Source: Marivivens sp. (lineage in GTDB: Bacteria; Pseudomonadota; Alphaproteobacteria; Rhodobacterales; Rhodobacteraceae). From it: DNA of 42,564 nucleotides. The notes under the pieces are model-generated. The model was not told the origin of the DNA. It did not search any database and saw only the letters and a list, made by a program, of their open reading frames with translations. This document shows, one piece after another, positions 27,105-39,716 of the stretch. The translations under genes and the position numbers were made by a program. Numbering within the stretch: the first letter of the stretch is position 1; each line of letters begins with the position of its first letter. The DNA is taken from positions 1-42,564 of the forward strand of contig JAHEBR010000002.1 in assembly GCA_024642185.1 (NCBI GenBank), given 5' to 3'.

Positions 27105-27878
27105 ATGACCCACGTTGAGCAAAAGAGCATTGACGGCCGCTTCGACAAAGACCGCAACATGGCGGCCACCGCGCCCAAATTCCTGTCTGTCTGGGATATC
27201 CGCGCCTACTATGGCGAGAGCTATATCGTTCAGGGCGTGAGCTTTGATATCCATGAGGGCGAAATCCTTGCCCTTCTCGGCCGCAATGGCGCCGGCAAGA
27301 CCTCGACCCTACGCGCCATCGCCCGGCTCGATGATCCCGCGCTCAAGCACGGCGAGATCTGGCTCGATCACAAACCGCTGCACGAGATGAAGGCCTTTCA
27401 GGCCGCACAGGCCGGGATCGCGCTCGTTCCCGAAGACAGGCGCATCATCCCGGGCCTCACGGTCGAGGAAAACCTGCAACTGGCACAGATCGCCCCGCCC
27501 AAGGGCTGGTCACTCGCGCGCATCTATGAGCTCTTCCCGCGCCTGGGCGAGCGCCGCAAGCAGGAAGGCACGACCCTGTCGGGCGGCGAACAGCAGATGT
27601 TGGCCATCGCCCGCGCCCTGGCCCGCGACATCAAGGTTCTGCTCCTTGACGAGCCCTACGAGGGCCTCGCCCCGGTGATCGTTCAGGAAATCGCCAAGAC
27701 CCTCGCCATTATCCGCGACCAAGGCATTACCACGATCATCGTCGAGCAAAACGCCGTTGCCGCGCTGAAACTCGCTGATCGCGCCGTGATCCTCGACACC
27801 GGAACCGTGGTTTATGACGGCTCGGCACAGGAAGTGCTTGATGACGAGGCGCTGAGAGCGAAATATCTCGCCATCTGA
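27105..27878 (+). CDS. LivF-type ABC ATP-binding protein
   Basis: Walker A LGRNGAGKTSTLRAI, LSGGEQQMLAIARAL, LLLDEPYEGLAP. Start may be internal (MAATAPKFLSVWDIRAYYG). Confidence 0.95.
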   Translation: MTHVEQKSIDGRFDKDRNMAATAPKFLSVWDIRAYYGESYIVQGVSFDIHEGEILALLGRNGAGKTSTLRAIARLDDPALKHGEIWLDHKPLHEMKAFQAAQAGIALVPEDRRIIPGLTVEENLQLAQIAPPKGWSLARIYELFPRLGERRKQEGTTLSGGEQQMLAIARALARDIKVLLLDEPYEGLAPVIVQEIAKTLAIIRDQGITTIIVEQNAVAALKLADRAVILDTGTVVYDGSAQEVLDDEALRAKYLAI

Positions 27879-27882
27879 TCGA

Positions 27883-27910
27883 TTGCGACTCCGCGTCAGC
27901 GGAGCCGCAA
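27883..27910 (+). other. Intercistronic stem-loop (livF/acs), no T-tract
   Basis: TTGCG-A-CTCCGC-GTCA-GCGGAG-C-CGCAA, 11 bp paired with one mismatch. Confidence 0.75.
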
Positions 27911-27935
27911 CACCCACCAAGAATTGGGGAAAGCC

Positions 27936-29870
27936 ATGACCAAACTCTATCCGCCCTCCGCCGATTTCGCGGCCAACGCCCATATCGACAAAGCCAAGTA
28001 TGACGAGATGTATGCGGCCTCGGTAGCCGACCCAGACAAGTTCTGGGCCGAACACGGCAAGCGGATCGACTGGATCAAGCCCTTCTCCAAGGTCAAGAAC
28101 ACAACCTTCGCCTATCCCGATGTCTCGATCAAATGGTTCGAGGACGGCGAGCTTAACGTCGCGGCCAACTGCATCGACCGTCACCTCGAGACCCGCGGCG
28201 ACCAGATCGCGATCATCTGGGAAGCGGACGATCCCAATATCTCCAAGCACATCACCTATCTCGAGCTTTCCGAGCAGGTGAACAAATTCGCCAACGTCCT
28301 GAAATCCCAAGGCGTCAAAAAAGGCGATCGCGTCATCCTCTATATGCCGATGATCCCCGAGGCCGCCTACGCCATGCTAGCCTGCGCCCGCGTCGGCGCG
28401 GTGCATTCCATCGTGTTCGCCGGCTTCTCGCCCGACGCGCTCGCCAGCCGCATCTCCGACTGCAGCGCCTCGCTCGTCATCACCGCCGATGAGGCCCCGC
28501 GCGGCGGCAAGAACACACCGCTGAAGGTCAACGTCGACAAGGCCATGGCGATCTGCGGCGATGTGAAAACCCTCGTGGTCGAGCGCACCGGCGGTAGCGT
28601 GCCGATGAAAGAAGGGCGCGACACCTATCTCCACACGGTCATGGCCCATGCCTCGACCGATTGCCCGCCCGAGGTGGTGAACGCCGAAGACCCGCTCTTT
28701 ATCCTCTACACCTCCGGCTCAACCGGCAAACCCAAGGGCGTCTTGCATACCTCGGGCGGCTATCTCGTCTGGGCCTCGATGACCCACGAGATGGTGTTCG
28801 ACTATCACGACGGCGATATCTACTGGTGCACCGCCGACGTGGGCTGGGTCACTGGCCACAGCTATATCGTCTATGGCCCGCTCGCCAACGGCGCGACGAC
28901 GCTGATGTTCGAAGGCGTGCCCTCCTACCCCGATTTCGGTCGCTTCTGGGCGGTTTGCGAGAAGCACAAGGTCAACCAGTTCTACACCGCCCCCACCGCG
29001 ATCCGCGCGCTCATGGCGCATGGGCCCGACTGGGTAAACAAGCACGACCTCTCGTCGCTCAAAGTCCTTGGCACCGTGGGCGAGCCGATCAACCCCGAGG
29101 CCTGGAACTGGTATAACGACGTGGTCGGCAAAGGCACCTGCCCGATCGTCGACACCTGGTGGCAGACCGAAACCGGCGGCCACCTGCTGACCCCCCTCCC
29201 CGGCGCCATCGCCACCAAGCCGGGCTCGGCCACCGTGCCCTTCTTCGGCGTCCAGCCGGTGATCCTCGATCCCACCACGGGCCAGGAAATCACCGAGACC
29301 GCCGCCGAAGGCGTCCTGTGCATGAAAGACAGCTGGCCCGGCCAGATGCGCTCGGTTTTCGGCGATCACGAGCGCTTCGTGAAAACCTATTTCTCCGACT
29401 ACAAGGGCTATTACTTCTCCGGCGACGGCTGCCGCCGCGACGAAGACGGCTACTACTGGATCACCGGCCGCGTCGATGACGTGATCAACGTCTCCGGCCA
29501 CCGGATGGGCACCGCCGAGGTCGAAAGCGCGCTTGTCGCCCACCCCAAGGTCTCCGAATCTGCCGTCGTCGGATTCCCGCACGAGATCAAGGGCCAAGGC
29601 ATCTACTGCTACGTCACCCTGATGGATGGCGAGGAATATACCGACGCGCTGAAAACCGAGCTGCGCAACTGGGTCCGCAAGGAAATCGGCCCTATCGCCT
29701 CGCCCGATGTAATCCAGTGGGCGCCGGGCCTGCCGAAAACCCGCTCGGGCAAGATCATGCGCCGTATCCTGCGCAAGATCGCCGAAAACGATTTCGGCGC
29801 TTTGGGCGATACCTCGACCCTCGCCGACCCTTCCGTGGTCGACGACCTGATCGCAAACCGCGGCAAGTAA
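27936..29870 (+). CDS. acs: Acetyl-CoA synthetase (AMP-forming)
   Basis: [80 protein letters not shown]. Confidence 0.96.
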   Translation: MTKLYPPSADFAANAHIDKAKYDEMYAASVADPDKFWAEHGKRIDWIKPFSKVKNTTFAYPDVSIKWFEDGELNVAANCIDRHLETRGDQIAIIWEADDPNISKHITYLELSEQVNKFANVLKSQGVKKGDRVILYMPMIPEAAYAMLACARVGAVHSIVFAGFSPDALASRISDCSASLVITADEAPRGGKNTPLKVNVDKAMAICGDVKTLVVERTGGSVPMKEGRDTYLHTVMAHASTDCPPEVVNAEDPLFILYTSGSTGKPKGVLHTSGGYLVWASMTHEMVFDYHDGDIYWCTADVGWVTGHSYIVYGPLANGATTLMFEGVPSYPDFGRFWAVCEKHKVNQFYTAPTAIRALMAHGPDWVNKHDLSSLKVLGTVGEPINPEAWNWYNDVVGKGTCPIVDTWWQTETGGHLLTPLPGAIATKPGSATVPFFGVQPVILDPTTGQEITETAAEGVLCMKDSWPGQMRSVFGDHERFVKTYFSDYKGYYFSGDGCRRDEDGYYWITGRVDDVINVSGHRMGTAEVESALVAHPKVSESAVVGFPHEIKGQGIYCYVTLMDGEEYTDALKTELRNWVRKEIGPIASPDVIQWAPGLPKTRSGKIMRRILRKIAENDFGALGDTSTLADPSVVDDLIANRGK

Positions 29871-29880
29871 GTCTCCCTCT

Positions 29881-29917
29881 GGCCCCGGACATCTCTCCCG
29901 GGGCCTCTTTTCTTTTG
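29881..29917 (+). terminator. Rho-independent terminator after acs
   Basis: GGCCCCGG (29881-29888) ... CCGGGGCC (29898-29905) followed by TCTTTTCTTTT. Confidence 0.88.
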
Positions 29918-29962
29918 GCAGAAAATACTCCGGGGTCCGGGGCAGAGCCCCGGGGCTTGCCG
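29910..29962 (+). repeat. Dispersed 3'-flanking repeat, copy 1
   Basis: TTCTTTTGGCAGAAAATACTCCGGGGTCCGGGGCAGAGCCCCGGGGCTTGCCG matches copy 2 (34381-34446, minus). Confidence 0.7.
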
Positions 29963-30039
29963 CCTGTGCTAACCCTTTGGCAAGATTCCCGTCTTAATAT
30001 CCCGAGTCGGGTGAGGGCGTCGGATTGCGGACGCACAAA

Positions 30040-30438
30040 ATGGATCTCGTAACCTTTCCAGTCAGCACTGCGGCGGTGACGGCTCCCGCACGCCCCGCCT
30101 CTGCGGCCGACCCTGCACCTGTCGCTTCGGTGCGCCAAGCAGAGCCACCGGCAACCAATCACCGACCCCGTCCAGATGAGCCGGCCGTTCGCGATGCCAG
30201 CCGGATCGAGGAGGCTGGAAAACCGCGCGCGCTCAAACCCTATGGGGTGATCATTCTTCCGGATCGCGAGGCGAACCTCAAAGGCGACAAGGCAGCTTCC
30301 CGGGCGAGCTGGGAACATCCCCCTCCGGCCCAATCACCCTTACAGGCGTCGAGCGAGCTCTCTGTTGAGTTCGAACAAGCCCCTGACACCGACGACAGGG
30401 AGATTTCGGAAAATCGGTCACCTGACCCAACGTCATAA
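30040..30438 (+). CDS. Hypothetical, probably disordered protein
   Basis: ORF between acs and accB (MDLVTFPVSTAAVTAPARP...). Weak evidence. Confidence 0.4.
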   Translation: MDLVTFPVSTAAVTAPARPASAADPAPVASVRQAEPPATNHRPRPDEPAVRDASRIEEAGKPRALKPYGVIILPDREANLKGDKAASRASWEHPPPAQSPLQASSELSVEFEQAPDTDDREISENRSPDPTS

Positions 30439-30551
30439 AATCGCCCGAGCCGCCTTTCCACCTTCGCGCGCTTGCCATATATACCTTAAGATCACGTTCC
30501 CGCCTTCGGGCTGCGGAGCGATATCGAAACAGGCAACGGGCCGAGGAAAAC

Positions 30552-31034
30552 ATGAGCACCAACAATAGCCATGACAGCGACGTGAGCTTTATCCGCGCGC
30601 TGGCAGAACTGCTGCGTGAAAACGATCTCACCGAACTTCAGGTCAAGCGCGAATATGGCGAAGACGACAGCCTGAATGTCCGCGTGAGCCGCCAGACTCA
30701 GATCGTCACAACCGTTTCCGCGCCTGCCGCTGTCGCCGCCCCCGCGGCCGCACCTGCCGCCGCTGCTGCCCCCGCGGCTTCGGCCGATCCCGCCTCGCAT
30801 CCCGGCGCTGTGGCCTCACCGATGGTTGGCACCGTTTATCTCGCCCCTGAACCGGGCGCCGCCGCGTTCATCACCGTCGGCCAGCAGGTCAAGGAAGGCG
30901 ATACCATCCTCATCATCGAAGCGATGAAGACGATGAACCAGATCCCGGCGCCGCGCTCGGGCAAGATTGCCCGCCTCCTCGTCGAAGACGGTGCCGCCGT
31001 CGAATACGGCGCGCCCCTCGTGATCATCGAATAA
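30552..31034 (+). CDS. accB: Acetyl-CoA carboxylase biotin carboxyl carrier protein
   Basis: Ala/Pro linker then biotinyl motif [11 protein letters not shown]. Confidence 0.96.
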   Translation: MSTNNSHDSDVSFIRALAELLRENDLTELQVKREYGEDDSLNVRVSRQTQIVTTVSAPAAVAAPAAAPAAAAAPAASADPASHPGAVASPMVGTVYLAPEPGAAAFITVGQQVKEGDTILIIEAMKTMNQIPAPRSGKIARLLVEDGAAVEYGAPLVIIE

Positions 31035-31044
31035 GGCCCCGCCC

Positions 31045-32391
31045 ATGTTCGAGAAAATCCTGATCGCCAACCGCGGAGAGATCGCCCTGCGCGTGGTGCG
31101 CGCCTGCCGCGAGATGGGGATCAAATCGGTCGCCGTCCACTCCACCGCAGACGCCGATGCCATGCACGTCCGCATGGCCGACGAGGCCGTGTGCATCGGC
31201 CCCAACCCCTCGTCGCAAAGCTATCTGAGCTTCCCCTCGATCATCTCGGCCTGCGAGATCACCGGGGCGCAGGCGATCCACCCGGGCTATGGCTTCCTGT
31301 CGGAAAATGCCGCCTTCGTGCAGGCCGTCGAGGATCATGGGCTAACTTTCATCGGCCCCTCGGCCGAACATATCCGCCAGATGGGCGACAAGATTACCGC
31401 CAAGGACACCGCCAAGATACTCGGGATCCCCGTGGTTCCCGGCTCCGCGGGCGGCGTGCCCGACCTCGGCACCGCCAAGCGTGTCGCGGCCGAGATGGGC
31501 TATCCGGTCATCATCAAGGCCACAGCCGGCGGCGGCGGGCGCGGGATGAAAGTCGCGAAATCCGAGAAGGAAATCGAAACCGCCTTCCTCACCGCCCGCT
31601 CCGAGGCCAAGGCCGCCTTCGGCAATGACGAGGTTTATATGGAGAAATACCTCCAGAAGCCGCGTCACATCGAGATTCAGGTCTTTGGCGATGGCATGGG
31701 CAAGGGCGTCCACCTCGGCGAGCGCGACTGCTCGCTGCAGCGCCGCCACCAGAAGGTTTTCGAAGAGGCCCCCGGCCCCTGCATCACCCCTGAAGAACGC
31801 GCCCGCATCGGCAAAATCTGCGCCGACGCCATCGGCAAGATGGGCTATTCCGGCGCGGGCACGATCGAATTCCTCTATGAAGACGGCGAGTTCTATTTCA
31901 TCGAGATGAACACCCGCCTGCAGGTCGAACATCCTGTCACCGAAAGCATTTTCGGCCAGGATCTCGTGCGCGAACAGATCCGCGTGGCGGCGGGCCTCGG
32001 CCTGTCGTTCACCCAGGACGACCTCAAGATCAACGGCCATTCGATCGAGGTGCGGATCAATGCCGAGCGCCTGCCCAATTTCGCCCCCTGCCCTGGCAAG
32101 ATCACCCAGTATCACGCCCCGGGCGGCCTTGGCGTGCGGATGGATTCAGCGCTCTACGATGGCTACCGGATCCCGCCCTATTACGACAGTCTGATCGGCA
32201 AGCTTATCGTCCATGGCCGTGACCGGCCCGAGGCGCTGGCGCGGCTCAAGCGGGCGCTGGGCGAGTTGATCGTCGACGGGATCGACACCACGGTGCCGCT
32301 GTTCCACGCGCTCCTCGAGGAGCCGGACGTTCTGTCGGGCAACTACAATATCCACTGGCTGGAAAAGTGGCTCGAGGCCAATCTGCATTGA
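31045..32391 (+). CDS. accC: Acetyl-CoA carboxylase biotin carboxylase subunit
   Basis: [57 protein letters not shown]. Confidence 0.97.
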   Translation: MFEKILIANRGEIALRVVRACREMGIKSVAVHSTADADAMHVRMADEAVCIGPNPSSQSYLSFPSIISACEITGAQAIHPGYGFLSENAAFVQAVEDHGLTFIGPSAEHIRQMGDKITAKDTAKILGIPVVPGSAGGVPDLGTAKRVAAEMGYPVIIKATAGGGGRGMKVAKSEKEIETAFLTARSEAKAAFGNDEVYMEKYLQKPRHIEIQVFGDGMGKGVHLGERDCSLQRRHQKVFEEAPGPCITPEERARIGKICADAIGKMGYSGAGTIEFLYEDGEFYFIEMNTRLQVEHPVTESIFGQDLVREQIRVAAGLGLSFTQDDLKINGHSIEVRINAERLPNFAPCPGKITQYHAPGGLGVRMDSALYDGYRIPPYYDSLIGKLIVHGRDRPEALARLKRALGELIVDGIDTTVPLFHALLEEPDVLSGNYNIHWLEKWLEANLH

Positions 32392-32407
32392 TCCGGCGGG
32401 CGTCGGC

Positions 32408-33064
32408 ATGAGGGACGATCCCGCTCATCTGACGCCCGATCTTCTGTTGATGGCCTATGCCTCGGGCATCTTCCCGATGTCGGAGGGCCGGGACGATCCA
32501 GAGATCTTCTGGGTCGATCCGCGCCAACGTGGCATCATCCCTCTGGACGGTTTCCACATCTCCCGAAGCCTTGCGCGCAAGATCCGGCAGGAACCTTTCG
32601 GGATCACTTTTGATACCGATTTTGCCGGCGTGGTCGATGGCTGCGCCGATCGCCCAGAGACTTGGATCAATGGACCGATCCGCGCACTCTATCTGGCGCT
32701 CTTTGAGCGAGGGATTGCCCATTCCATCGAGGTATGGGACGGGGATGACCTTGTGGGCGGGGTCTATGGCGTTGCCCTTGCGGGCGCCTTCTTTGGCGAG
32801 AGCATGTTCTCGCGCCGGACTGACGCCTCGAAGATCGCCTTGGCCTATCTCATCGCGCGGCTGCGGATGGCAGGATTCGTGCTATTTGATACGCAGTTCC
32901 TGACCGATCATCTCAAGACGCTGGGGGCCCAAGAGATCCCGAGGGCAGAGTATCGCCGCCGGTTGAGCGATGCGCTTGTGATGAAAGCGGAGTTCAGCAC
33001 TGCGCCGGAGCCTAGGGCTCAGGACGTGCTGCAGCTCAGCATCCAGACGTCGTATCGCGGATGA
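32408..33064 (+). CDS. aat: Leucyl/phenylalanyl-tRNA--protein transferase
   Basis: [51 protein letters not shown]. Confidence 0.96.
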   Translation: MRDDPAHLTPDLLLMAYASGIFPMSEGRDDPEIFWVDPRQRGIIPLDGFHISRSLARKIRQEPFGITFDTDFAGVVDGCADRPETWINGPIRALYLALFERGIAHSIEVWDGDDLVGGVYGVALAGAFFGESMFSRRTDASKIALAYLIARLRMAGFVLFDTQFLTDHLKTLGAQEIPRAEYRRRLSDALVMKAEFSTAPEPRAQDVLQLSIQTSYRG

Positions 33065-33468
33065 TCGAGCGCATTGAGCGCCGGGGCCGAGGCGATCATC
33101 CAGCCGGTGAAGATCGGCGTTGCGGCCCCATCATAGGCGATGGTCATCTCGCCGAAGGCATCGCCTGACGGGTTGTCTGTCGGGTAGCGGCAATCGCCGA
33201 GAGTGATCACAAGATGGCCGACCGTGGCGCTCTCGCCCGAGGTCAGAGTGAGGTCGGTTACAACGCCAGTGATCTTGTCGAGCACACGCAGGCGACCAGC
33301 AACACCTTGGCTTACGTGAATCTGTTGGGCGAGTTCCGGCCCCTGCTCGCCCAGAGCTTCAGATTCGGCGAGTGGTTCGAGCGGAGAGACTTCGATCGAC
33401 TCCTGTGCCCCTACGGCCGCCGCATTGAGGGCAAGAACCAGCCCGCAAGTCGCCGCGACGCGGATCAT
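33019..33468 (-). CDS. DUF2155 domain-containing periplasmic protein
   Basis: [37 protein letters not shown]...[27 protein letters not shown]. Confidence 0.92.
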   Translation of the reverse strand: MIRVAATCGLVLALNAAAVGAQESIEVSPLEPLAESEALGEQGPELAQQIHVSQGVAGRLRVLDKITGVVTDLTLTSGESATVGHLVITLGDCRYPTDNPSGDAFGEMTIAYDGAATPIFTGWMIASAPALNALDHPRYDVWMLSCSTS

Positions 33469-33914
33469 TTATCCTCGCCGCCGGTGACGAATTTCAGGAG
33501 AAGCTGGACAACGCTGATCGAGCCTTGGGTGTCGAGGATCTGGGCGCCGTCCGCATAATTGTCGAACGAGCCACCGGGGACGATCTCGACGAAATTGCCA
33601 CCCAAAAGGCCTTCTGAAGAAACGATTGCAGTACTGTCGTCGGGAACGGGAATGCCTTCGGCAATAGTCAAAGTGGCCTCTGCGCGGAAGGTCTCGGGGT
33701 TGAGCGAAAGGGCGGTGACGGATCCGACCTTTACGCCGGACATTCGGATATCGGTGCCGACGGTCACGCCTTCGGCGGAGCGGAACTCGGCGGTCAGGTC
33801 ATAGCCGTCGCGCTCGGTGCTGAGGCCACTGACGCCCGCCGCATACCAAAGGAAGCCTGCCGCGACCGCGACGACCACGGCTCCGACAACGGTTTCGGTG
33901 ACATTCTCGCGCAT
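33465..33914 (-). CDS. MlaD-family lipid-asymmetry (MCE domain) protein
   Basis: N-terminal TM; MCE motif YDLTAEFRSAEGVTVGTDIRMSGVKVGSVTALSLNPETFRAEATLTI. Confidence 0.94.
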   Translation of the reverse strand: MRENVTETVVGAVVVAVAAGFLWYAAGVSGLSTERDGYDLTAEFRSAEGVTVGTDIRMSGVKVGSVTALSLNPETFRAEATLTIAEGIPVPDDSTAIVSSEGLLGGNFVEIVPGGSFDNYADGAQILDTQGSISVVQLLLKFVTGGEDK

Positions 33915-33923
33915 CGGGCGCTC

Positions 33924-34310
33924 CTATTCGGGCTGCCAGGCCTCGTAGTCGCTGCGGGCCGCCGGGTTGGCGGTGCGGCGGATCGAGCCGGTGGGCGCAT
34001 AGGCCATGGCCGTGCCGGTCAGGTTTTCGACATGCGGCTTTTCCCAAGGCTTGTGCGCCATCGGGGTTTCGGTCGGCGGGGTGTCGAAGGTGCGGTGCAG
34101 CCAGCCGTGCCAATCGGCACCGATGCGGCTGCCTTCGATCTCGCCATTATAGATGACCCAGCGGCGCGCGTCGTCGCGGGTTTGGTAATAGACGTTGCCC
34201 TCGGCGTCTTGCCCGACCTTGACGCCCTTGCGCCAGGTGAAAAGCTGGGTGCCCAGTGTCTGCCCGTCCCACCAGGTAAAAAGCCGCTTGATCGTGTTCA
34301 GAAGGCCCAT
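33924..34310 (-). CDS. NADH:ubiquinone oxidoreductase subunit NDUFA12-like
   Basis: [60 protein letters not shown]. Confidence 0.94.
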   Translation of the reverse strand: MGLLNTIKRLFTWWDGQTLGTQLFTWRKGVKVGQDAEGNVYYQTRDDARRWVIYNGEIEGSRIGADWHGWLHRTFDTPPTETPMAHKPWEKPHVENLTGTAMAYAPTGSIRRTANPAARSDYEAWQPE

Positions 34311-34380
34311 GGATCGTCTCCGGTAATGCTGTTCTGTCATGCCCCAAAGCGGGGCAAAGGTCCAGAGGGGAGGGAGGCCT

Positions 34381-34446
34381 TCGGCAGGGGGGCGCTGCCC
34401 CCGCGCCTTGCGGCGCTCCCCCGGAGTATTTCAGGCCAAAAGAAGA
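34381..34446 (-). repeat. Dispersed 3'-flanking repeat, copy 2
   Basis: Minus strand TTCTTTTGGCCTGAAATACTCCGGGGGAGCGCCGCAAGGCGCGGGGGCAGCGCCCCCCTGCCGA, directly after the ridA stop. Confidence 0.7.
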
Positions 34447-34836
34447 TCAGGCGGGGAGGCGGGCGGTGACTTCGATCTCGATCTTCATTTCCGGCTCTTG
34501 CAGGCCGGCGACGATCATCGTGGCCGCCGGGCGGGCGGTGGCGAAGGCCTCTGAGGTGAGGGGCCAGCAGGCGGGCCAATCGGCCTTGTCGGGCAGAATG
34601 TAGCGGACGCGGAGGACGTGATCGAGGCTGCTTCCGGCGTTGTGCAAGGCGCGGCCGATGGTGCCGAGCGCGTTGCGGCACTGGTCGGTGACATCCTCGG
34701 GCATGGTCATGGTGGCGTAGTCGTAGCCGGTGGTCCCGGCCACATAGACGAGACCATCGGCAACAACGGCGCGGGAATAGCCGATCCGGGCTTCGAAGGG
34801 GGATCCGGTCGAGATATGGCGGACCGGATCCTTCAT
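34447..34836 (-). CDS. RidA family protein
   Basis: GYSRAVVADGLVYVAGTTGYDYATMTMPEDVTDQCRNALGTIGRALHNAGSSLDHVLRVRYIL. Confidence 0.92.
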   Translation of the reverse strand: MKDPVRHISTGSPFEARIGYSRAVVADGLVYVAGTTGYDYATMTMPEDVTDQCRNALGTIGRALHNAGSSLDHVLRVRYILPDKADWPACWPLTSEAFATARPAATMIVAGLQEPEMKIEIEVTARLPA

Positions 34837-34837
34837 T

Positions 34838-36109
34838 CTAGCTGGCGCTGGCGGTCGCGGGTTTTTTCGCGCCGTCGGCGTGGATCATCAAGGGCGTCGC
34901 GCCGGGGCCGACCGCCTCTTCGTTGACGACGACCTCGGTGACGGACTCCATCCCCGGAAGTTCGAACATGGTTTCAAGAAGGATGTCTTCCATGATCGAG
35001 CGCAGGCCGCGCGCGCCGGTTTTGCGCTCGATGGCGCGTTTGGCGATGGCTTTGAGTGCGTCGTCGGTGAAGGTCAGCTTGGTGTCTTCGATCTCGAAGA
35101 GGCGCTGGTATTGCTTGACCAGCGCGTTTTTCGGCTCGGTCAGGATCGTTACCAGCGCGGCTTCGTCAAGGTCGGTCAGGGTGGCGAGGACCGGCAGGCG
35201 GCCGACGAATTCAGGGATCAGGCCGAATTTCAGCAGATCTTCGGGCTCGAGCTCTTTGAAAATCTCGCCCACGCCGCGGTCTTCGGGATCGCGCACATCG
35301 GCACCGAAGCCCATGCCTGAGCCTTTGCCGCGCTGCGAGATGATCTTCTCGAGGCCCGAGAAGGCGCCGCCACAGATGAAGAGGATGTTGGTGGTATCGA
35401 CCTGCAGGAATTCCTGCTGGGGATGTTTGCGCCCGCCCTGCGGCGGCACGGAGGCCACGGTGCCTTCCATGATCTTCAAAAGCGCCTGTTGGACGCCCTC
35501 GCCCGAAACATCGCGGGTGATCGAGGGGTTGTCGGACTTGCGGGTGATCTTGTCGACCTCGTCGATATAGACGATGCCGCGCTGGGCGCGCTCGACGTTA
35601 TATTCGCTGGCCTGAAGGAGCTTGAGAATGATGTTCTCGACATCCTCGCCGACATAGCCCGCCTCGGTGAGGGTGGTCGCATCGGCCATAGTGAAGGGCA
35701 CATCGAGGATGCGGGCCAGCGTCTGTGCCAGCAGGGTCTTGCCGCAGCCCGTGGGGCCGATCAGCAGGATGTTGGATTTGGCGAGCTCGATATCGGCCGC
35801 TTTGGCCGAATGGTTAAGGCGCTTGTAATGGTTGTGGACCGCCACCGACAGGACGCGCTTGGCGTGCTGCTGGCCTATCACATAATCATCGAGGACGGCG
35901 CAGATTTCGCGCGGGGTCGGAACACCTTCGCCGGCTTTGAGGCCGGTCGATTTGGTTTCCTCGCGGATGATGTCCATGCACAATTCGACGCATTCGTCGC
36001 AGATAAACACGGTCGGGCCCGCGATCAGTTTGCGCACCTCGTGCTGGCTCTTGCCGCAAAAGCTGCAGTAGAGCGTGTTCTTGCTGTCGCCGCTTGTCGA
36101 ATTCGCCAT
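34838..36109 (-). CDS. clpX: ATP-dependent Clp protease ATP-binding subunit ClpX
   Basis: [18 protein letters not shown] zinc domain, [46 protein letters not shown]. Confidence 0.98.
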   Translation of the reverse strand: MANSTSGDSKNTLYCSFCGKSQHEVRKLIAGPTVFICDECVELCMDIIREETKSTGLKAGEGVPTPREICAVLDDYVIGQQHAKRVLSVAVHNHYKRLNHSAKAADIELAKSNILLIGPTGCGKTLLAQTLARILDVPFTMADATTLTEAGYVGEDVENIILKLLQASEYNVERAQRGIVYIDEVDKITRKSDNPSITRDVSGEGVQQALLKIMEGTVASVPPQGGRKHPQQEFLQVDTTNILFICGGAFSGLEKIISQRGKGSGMGFGADVRDPEDRGVGEIFKELEPEDLLKFGLIPEFVGRLPVLATLTDLDEAALVTILTEPKNALVKQYQRLFEIEDTKLTFTDDALKAIAKRAIERKTGARGLRSIMEDILLETMFELPGMESVTEVVVNEEAVGPGATPLMIHADGAKKPATASAS

Positions 36110-36225
36110 GCTATTCCTCTCGGCGTTATGCCGCTTGCTGGTCGCTCACCCTACCCTTGGTCATAAAGACTAGGACAGGGTGAAAAGGTCTACAACGGCA
36201 AAAACGCCGCGCCGAAGTAGTCCGG

Positions 36226-36846
36226 CTATTCCGTGGCGGCAGGGCGACGGGTCAGAATCTCGTCGATCAGGCCCCACTCTTTCGCCTCTTCGGGCGACAT
36301 GAAGTTGTCGCGCTCGAGCGCGGCTTCGACCGCCTTAAGCTTCTGGCCGGTGTGTGTGACGTAGATCTCGTTCAGGCGCGTCTTGAGCTTTTGGGTTTCC
36401 TGCGCGTGGATCATGATGTCGGTCGCCTGGCCCTGATAGCCGCCCGAGGGCTGGTGCACCATGATCCGGCTGTTGGGCAGCGAAAAGCGCATGCCCGGCT
36501 CGCCTGCGGTCAGGAGAAGCGAGCCCATCGACGCGGCCTGGCCCACGCAGAGGGTCGAGACCTTGGGGCGGATGTATTGCATCGTGTCATAGATCGACAG
36601 GCCGGAGGTGACGACACCGCCGGGGCTGTTGATATACATCGAGATTTCCTTCTTCGGGTTCTCGGCCTCGAGGTGCAGAAGCTGCGCCACGACGAGCTGG
36701 CTCATGCCGTCGTGGACGGGGCCCGACACGAAGATGATGCGCTCTTTGAGAAGGCGCGAGAAGATGTCGTAGGCGCGCTCGCCGCGGGCTGTCTGTTCGA
36801 CAACCATGGGGACGAGGTTCATGTAGGTCTCGATCGGATCTTTCAT
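36226..36846 (-). CDS. clpP: ATP-dependent Clp protease proteolytic subunit
   Basis: [50 protein letters not shown]. Confidence 0.97.
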   Translation of the reverse strand: MKDPIETYMNLVPMVVEQTARGERAYDIFSRLLKERIIFVSGPVHDGMSQLVVAQLLHLEAENPKKEISMYINSPGGVVTSGLSIYDTMQYIRPKVSTLCVGQAASMGSLLLTAGEPGMRFSLPNSRIMVHQPSGGYQGQATDIMIHAQETQKLKTRLNEIYVTHTGQKLKAVEAALERDNFMSPEEAKEWGLIDEILTRRPAATE

Positions 36847-36941
36847 CGGGTCAGCCTTCTGGAGCGGGACGCGTACGTCGATAAACACAATGTCTTGCTC
36901 GAGTCTTAGTGGTCCGCGGCGGGGGCTTCAAGGGCACCCGG

Positions 36942-39557
<2,616 letters not shown>

Positions 39558-39588
39558 TCCGTCATTCAATTTTTCTCTTGAATAAGGA

Positions 39589-39619
39589 TTGACAAGTCCC
39601 GCTTCGACTCTCATATACA
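39589..39619 (+). promoter_or_regulatory. Candidate sigma70-type promoter for the MBL/DUF442 cluster
   Basis: -35 TTGACA at 39589-39594; -10 CATATA at 39612 (17-nt spacer) or TATACA at 39614 (19-nt spacer). Confidence 0.55.
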
Positions 39620-39636
39620 TTCCAAATTCAAAATGT
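39615..39636. promoter_or_regulatory. Candidate BigR/SqrR-type operator 2 (ATACATT-N10-AATGT)
   Basis: ATACATTCCAAATTCAAAATGT overlaps the candidate -10 and shares half-site and spacing with site 1. Confidence 0.6.
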
Positions 39637-39716
39637 GTTAGTAAAGAGTCGCCAAAACCTTCCCCGTACACCGGAACAGGCCCCGCCGCTCGACCCACAA
39701 AGGACTGGAGAGAACC

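Noticed and set aside
30720-30790. GCCGCC/GCCGCT-rich repetitive tract
   Set aside because: It encodes the usual Ala/Pro-rich linker of the AccB biotin carrier protein and is not an independent repeat element.
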